A DNA stretch of 6,124 nucleotides from Syntrophaceae bacterium UBA4059 (GTDB lineage: Bacteria > Desulfobacterota > Syntrophia > Syntrophales > Smithellaceae). This document shows, in pieces, positions 5,201-6,124 of the stretch. Position numbers and translations under genes: made by a program. How positions within the stretch are numbered: position 1 is the first letter of the stretch; each line of letters starts with the position of its first letter. The DNA is taken from contig DFZJ01000155.1 in the NCBI GenBank assembly GCA_002382045.1, forward strand, positions 1-6,124, in the 5' to 3' direction. The notes below the pieces were generated by a model, which made no database searches, was not told the origin of the DNA, and was given only the letters and a program-made list of their open reading frames with translations.

Positions 5201-6124
5201 TTATTCCGGCTGCGGATCGGTTTGTCTTTGATCCGTTTTATAACAGCTGCCCGTAAAACGTTTGGCGAATTTTTTCATATCGGCGGCGATCTCGGTAATT
5301 TCTCCGTAGTGCGTAAACGCGCGGTTGCGCGTTTCGGTAATGCCGATGGAGATGCCCATCACCGGAAATTGAGAGGCTTTGCCTGCACGGTCAAAGGATT
5401 TAATAAAGCCCTGTTTCAAATCCGCGTGGTCATACAGTCCGGTAATCAAGCTGTCGAAAGCCTTGATAATCTCTGTTGCCGCTTCTTCCACCAACGCCGT
5501 ATCAATAATAAAAACGAAATCATCGCCACCGACATGACCGATAAAACTGCCCTGCGGCTGTTTGCTTTTGATCACGCCCAGAATAATGCGGCCGGTCATC
5601 TTGATCACCTCATCGCCGCGGCTGAAACCGTAACGGTCGTTAAAGGGTTTGAAATAATCAAGATCGGCATAGCCGAACGCAAATTCTTTTTTACCGTCGA
5701 TACGCTCCTGTATTTCCTTGTTGATGGAAATATTGCCCGGCAGGCGCGTCAGGGGGTTAATTTCTACGATTCGCTCTGAACGCAGGATGGACAGATTAAC
5801 GCGCGCCATGAAGTCAGCCGCTAAATCCGGTCGACGGATATAATCCTCCACCAGCAAGTTCGCCCAATCAGTAATCGTGAATTTTTCAGGCAGAACCGCC
5901 AGAACCGGCAGCTGCTGGAACATCGGATCGGACTTTAAATCATTCAAAACATTGCGGCCCACCGAATCATCATCCGTAATGCTCATGACGATGAGGTTGG
6001 GAATGGAATTATAGATATAGTCAAGCGCCGACGGCATGTTGTTGAAAGCCACGACCTGGTAAATATCTTTCAGGCATCGCTCAATCACATTATTCAGAAC
6101 AACATCTTTACAGACGACAACGAC
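5201..6124 (-). CDS. Receiver-like/GGDEF domain protein (probable diguanylate cyclase), N-terminus cut by window edge
   Basis: The frame is open to the right edge, giving 307 visible residues; numbers count from the edge. A GTG at 6088 is not a credible start because the 12 codons before it (VVVVCKDVVLNN) form the first strand of a receiver fold that continues to about 110. That receiver has lost its chemistry: the acidic pair after strand 1 is Cys-Lys, the phospho-acceptor is Ser48 (LIVMSIT), the switch Thr is Leu78 and the conserved Lys is Arg98. A linker NPLTRLPGN (123-131) leads to a GGDEF domain with ADLDYFKPFND (metal Asp154, guanine-contacting Asn162), D171 in RGDE, and signature GGDDF at 199-203 in place of GG(D/E)EF. 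The RxxD inhibitory site is absent (PQGS). HYGEITEIAADMKKFAK near the C-terminus is typical of a GGDDF subfamily with a longer loop before the last strands. Most likely makes c-di-GMP; a non-catalytic role is possible. Confidence 0.9.
   Translation of the reverse strand, partial: VVVVCKDVVLNNVIERCLKDIYQVVAFNNMPSALDYIYNSIPNLIVMSITDDDSVGRNVLNDLKSDPMFQQLPVLAVLPEKFTITDWANLLVEDYIRRPDLAADFMARVNLSILRSERIVEINPLTRLPGNISINKEIQERIDGKKEFAFGYADLDYFKPFNDRYGFSRGDEVIKMTGRIILGVIKSKQPQGSFIGHVGGDDFVFIIDTALVEEAATEIIKAFDSLITGLYDHADLKQGFIKSFDRAGKASQFPVMGISIGITETRNRAFTHYGEITEIAADMKKFAKRFTGSCYKTDQRQTDPQPE
5315..5334. repeat. 8-bp hairpin with 4-nt loop inside the GGDEF gene
   Basis: AAACGCGC and GCGCGTTT flank a four-base loop (GGTT on the plus strand). 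It encodes part of ETRNRAFTHYG near the end of the cyclase domain. The stem is perfect and GC-rich but lies well inside coding sequence with no T-run that would make it a terminator. Confidence 0.4.

Noticed and set aside
5213..5235. Inverted repeat CGGATC/GATCCG with an 11-nt loop at the end of the GGDEF gene, considered as a terminator
   Set aside because: The stem is only 6 bp, lies before the stop codon and has no T-run after it in the transcript direction.
5222..5779. Plus-strand open frame of 185 codons opposite the GGDEF gene
   Set aside because: It is fully antisense to a well-supported coding region and its product resembles no family I know.
6086..6088. GTG codon as start of the GGDEF protein
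   Set aside because: The frame is open upstream to the window edge and those codons encode the first strand of the receiver fold, so the true start lies outside the window.

Overview
All six genes I can support lie on the minus strand, so the window reads biologically from high to low coordinates. In that order they are: a receiver-like/GGDEF signalling protein whose N-terminus is cut by the right edge; a PaaI-type hotdog thioesterase; a soluble PAS-PAS hybrid histidine kinase; a class I fructose-1,6-bisphosphatase (fbp); a long class II fructose-bisphosphate aldolase (fba); and the first 59 codons of a zinc-dependent medium-chain alcohol dehydrogenase cut by the left edge. I see no tRNA, rRNA, CRISPR array, insertion sequence or other mobile element.

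The gene style suggests a Gram-negative anaerobe of the former Deltaproteobacteria (Desulfobacterota, perhaps near the Syntrophales). The hints are balanced base composition with an AT-rich intergenic gap, GGAG-type ribosome sites, a cytosolic PAS hybrid kinase, and a GGDDF-type cyclase and long aldolase of a kind I associate with that group. This placement comes from memory of protein style and is not proven here.

Layout. Positions 6124-5201 hold the GGDEF protein and 5150-4734 the thioesterase, with about 50 nt between them. Next is a 155-nt AT-rich non-coding gap (4733-4579), the largest in the window and the best place for a promoter. From 4578 down to 1 the genes are packed tightly: kinase, 9 nt, fbp, 22 nt, fba, 24 nt, dehydrogenase. 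No terminator is visible between them, so they look like one transcription unit.

Function. The aldolase joins two triose phosphates into fructose 1,6-bisphosphate and the phosphatase makes the irreversible step to fructose 6-phosphate, so fba and fbp together form the upper gluconeogenic step. That suits an organism living on organic acids or C1/C2 carbon. The unusual part is the sensor kinase as the first gene of that unit, with its stop codon inside the ribosome site of fbp.

The points most worth a second look are the kinase-fbp-fba coupling, a receiver-like domain that has lost its phosphorylation residues in front of a GGDDF cyclase, a perfect 26-bp palindrome inside the kinase gene, a 12-bp inverted repeat at the start codon of the dehydrogenase, and the extended aldolase. 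I did not find a clearly new multi-gene system.
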